The notes under the pieces were generated by a model. The model was not told the origin of the DNA. It did not search any database and saw only the letters and a list, made by a program, of their open reading frames with translations. Shown here one piece after another: positions 62,536 through 64,000 of a DNA stretch of 64,000 nt; the stretch's first letter is position 1; every line of letters starts with the position of its first letter. The translations under genes and the position numbers were made by a program. Origin of the DNA: Thermoactinomyces mirandus (lineage in GTDB: Bacteria; Bacillota; Bacilli; Thermoactinomycetales; Thermoactinomycetaceae); the NCBI RefSeq assembly GCF_013868055.1, contig NZ_JACEOL010000030.1:124001-188000 (forward strand), read 5' to 3'.

Positions 62536-64000
62536 ATGCGCCAAAAAAACATACTGGCTCCGACGCTGCGGACAGTGGGAGAAGCAGAGACAATCAGTCA
62601 TCAATTGTTGTTGCGGGGAGGTTTTATCCGGCAGTTGGCAGCCGGAATTTATACCTACTTGCCATTGGGGTATCGTGTTTTACATAAAGTAGAAGAAATT
62701 GTGCGAGAAGAGATGGATAAAATCGGTGCGCAGGAGCTTCTGATGCCAATCTTGCACCCGTCTGAATTGTGGAAGGAATCCGGTCGCTGGGAAATATATG
62801 GACCTGATTTGTTTACCATGCGAGACCGTCATGACCGAACATTTGCAATTGGACCGACCCATGAAGAGGTTATAACCGATTTATTGCGTGGAGAAATTAA
62901 TACTTACAAGAAGCTTCCCTTGATCTTGTATCAGATTCAGACCAAATTCCGTGATGAAAAGCGTCCGCGTTCCGGTTTGTTAAGGGGGCGTGAATTTCTG
63001 ATGAAAGATGCCTATTCTTTCCACGCGGACCGTGACTCGTTGGATGAAGCCTATAAAAAGATGTATCAGGCATATATCAGGATTTTCACACGGATCGGGC
63101 TCAATTTTCGGGCAGTTGAGGCCGACTCCGGTTCAATGGGAGGAAAAGGCACCCATGAGTTTATGGCTTTGGCCGATGCCGGCGAGGATACAATTGTTAT
63201 TTGCGAAACGTGCGATTATTCCGCCAACGTGGAAATGGCTGAAGTTGTTGGTGATCAGAAATCAGCCGAGCAAGTCGCTGTGGATCCGATGGAAAAGGTG
63301 GATACTCCGCAAAAACGTACCATTGAAGAGGTTTCCCAATTTCTTGACGTACCAGTTTCCCGGTTGGTCAAAAGCATGATTTTTATGGTGGATCAGGAGC
63401 CGGTACTTGTAATGGTTCGCGGTGATCATGAAGTCAATGATGTTAAAGTGAAAAACTTCCTGAACGGCGTGGTTTGCGAGCTGGCTGATGAAGAAACGGT
63501 AAAAGGGATTGCCGGTGTCCCCGTCGGATTTGTCGGGCCTGTCGGACTGAAGAAAAGGATCAAGATCCTGGCTGATCAGGCAGTCATGCAATTGAATGAA
63601 ATGGTCACCGGAGCCAATGAAATAGACAAGCATTTGCTTCATGTACAGGCAGGACGTGATTTTGAGGCAGATGTAATCGGGGATTTCAGAAATATTGAAG
63701 AGGGAGATATCTGTCCTCGTTGCGGAGGAGTTATCTCACTTCGCCGCGGCATTGAAATCGGTCAAGTGTTTAAGCTGGGTACCCGTTACAGTGATGTAAT
63801 GAATGCCCGCTTTTTAGATGCCAATGGAAAAGAACAGCCATTTATTATGGGTTGTTATGGTATTGGCGTTTCGCGTGCGGTTTCTTCGATCGTAGAGCAA
63901 AACCATGATGACAACGGAATTGTTTGGCCTGTGTCGATTGCTCCGTATACGGTGCATTTGATTGCCGTCAACATGAAGAATAAAGAGCAGGCTGAAACCG
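62536..64000 (+). CDS. proS: Prolyl-tRNA synthetase, N-terminal part (runs off the window)
   Basis: About 488 residues are visible of a class II synthetase that charges tRNA-Pro. Motif 2 region GPTHEEVITDLL and FRDEKRPRSGLLRGREFLMKDAYSF, then the INS editing domain (about 225-400, containing VDTPQKRTIEEVSQFL and VMVRGDHEVNDVKVKNF), then IEIGQVFKLGTRYSD and GCYGIGVSRAVSSIVEQ. This is the bacterial type with an inserted editing domain. ATG at 62536 is preferred, seven bases after GAGGG; ATG at 62530 overlaps that site. The 3' end lies outside the window. Confidence 0.96.
   Translation, partial: MRQKNILAPTLRTVGEAETISHQLLLRGGFIRQLAAGIYTYLPLGYRVLHKVEEIVREEMDKIGAQELLMPILHPSELWKESGRWEIYGPDLFTMRDRHDRTFAIGPTHEEVITDLLRGEINTYKKLPLILYQIQTKFRDEKRPRSGLLRGREFLMKDAYSFHADRDSLDEAYKKMYQAYIRIFTRIGLNFRAVEADSGSMGGKGTHEFMALADAGEDTIVICETCDYSANVEMAEVVGDQKSAEQVAVDPMEKVDTPQKRTIEEVSQFLDVPVSRLVKSMIFMVDQEPVLVMVRGDHEVNDVKVKNFLNGVVCELADEETVKGIAGVPVGFVGPVGLKKRIKILADQAVMQLNEMVTGANEIDKHLLHVQAGRDFEADVIGDFRNIEEGDICPRCGGVISLRRGIEIGQVFKLGTRYSDVMNARFLDANGKEQPFIMGCYGIGVSRAVSSIVEQNHDDNGIVWPVSIAPYTVHLIAVNMKNKEQAET

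Overview
The window looks like a chromosomal segment of a spore-forming, low-to-moderate GC member of the Bacilli (Bacillota). The evidence is Spo0M, a CotF-type coat protein, HemZ, T-box control of proBA, strong purine-rich Shine-Dalgarno sites, the conserved block dprA-topA-trmFO-hslV-hslU, then rpsB-tsf-pyrH-frr-uppS-cdsA-dxr-rseP-proS. The short EF-Ts (217 aa), the R2lox oxidase and the AdhT-like dehydrogenase suggest a thermophile-like or Alicyclobacillaceae/Thermoactinomycetaceae-like lineage, but the genus cannot be fixed from sequence reading alone. No rRNA, tRNA, CRISPR array or intact transposase was seen.

Layout. 1-3.4 kb: end of an FAD/NAD(P)-binding protein, then an MFS exporter, a nitronate monooxygenase and a carboxymuconolactone decarboxylase-like protein in one overlapping operon. 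3.4-6.7 kb: a secreted GH3 glycosidase behind a cre-like site. 6.7-10.6 kb: CotF-like protein, DUF4870 protein, nuclease lipoprotein, Spo0M, and an amidase without signal peptide. 10.7-12.7 kb: a decayed C4-dicarboxylate locus, with a kinase-like relic, an intact DctR/CitB-type regulator and a shattered dctA. 12.9-17.5 kb: R2lox and pyruvate carboxylase. 17.5-20.3 kb: T-box-controlled proBA. 20.4-28.4 kb: MFS transporter, large beta-helix protein, Cys-rich small protein, a glycosyltransferase/YkoP-like pair and a beta-propeller protein. 28.6-32.6 kb: hemZ, an nhaC pseudogene and a frameshifted acetyltransferase.

32.6-34.3 kb holds an unusual minus-strand cluster of five small genes. Three encode paralogous peptides with Cys/Arg-rich heads and a conserved ~30-residue tail. 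I recognise no family for it, and it is the best candidate for something undescribed. 34.5-39.6 kb is a sigma54 alcohol-oxidation module: iron-type ADH, histidine kinase and NtrC-type activator on one strand, and a zinc ADH on the other. A -24/-12 promoter and an upstream inverted repeat lie between the two transcription units.

40.4-64 kb is mostly housekeeping: sucCD, then the DNA-processing, protease, translation and isoprenoid genes. A complete-looking 3-hydroxybenzoate/gentisate catabolic operon (44.2-48 kb), with a divergent IclR regulator, sits between sucD and dprA. It encodes 3-hydroxybenzoate 6-hydroxylase, gentisate dioxygenase, a DinB-fold protein and an FAH-family hydrolase. The DinB protein occupies the place of the missing maleylpyruvate isomerase and may be a thiol-dependent isomerase. 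The products, pyruvate and fumarate, would enter the TCA cycle together with SucCD and pyruvate carboxylase.
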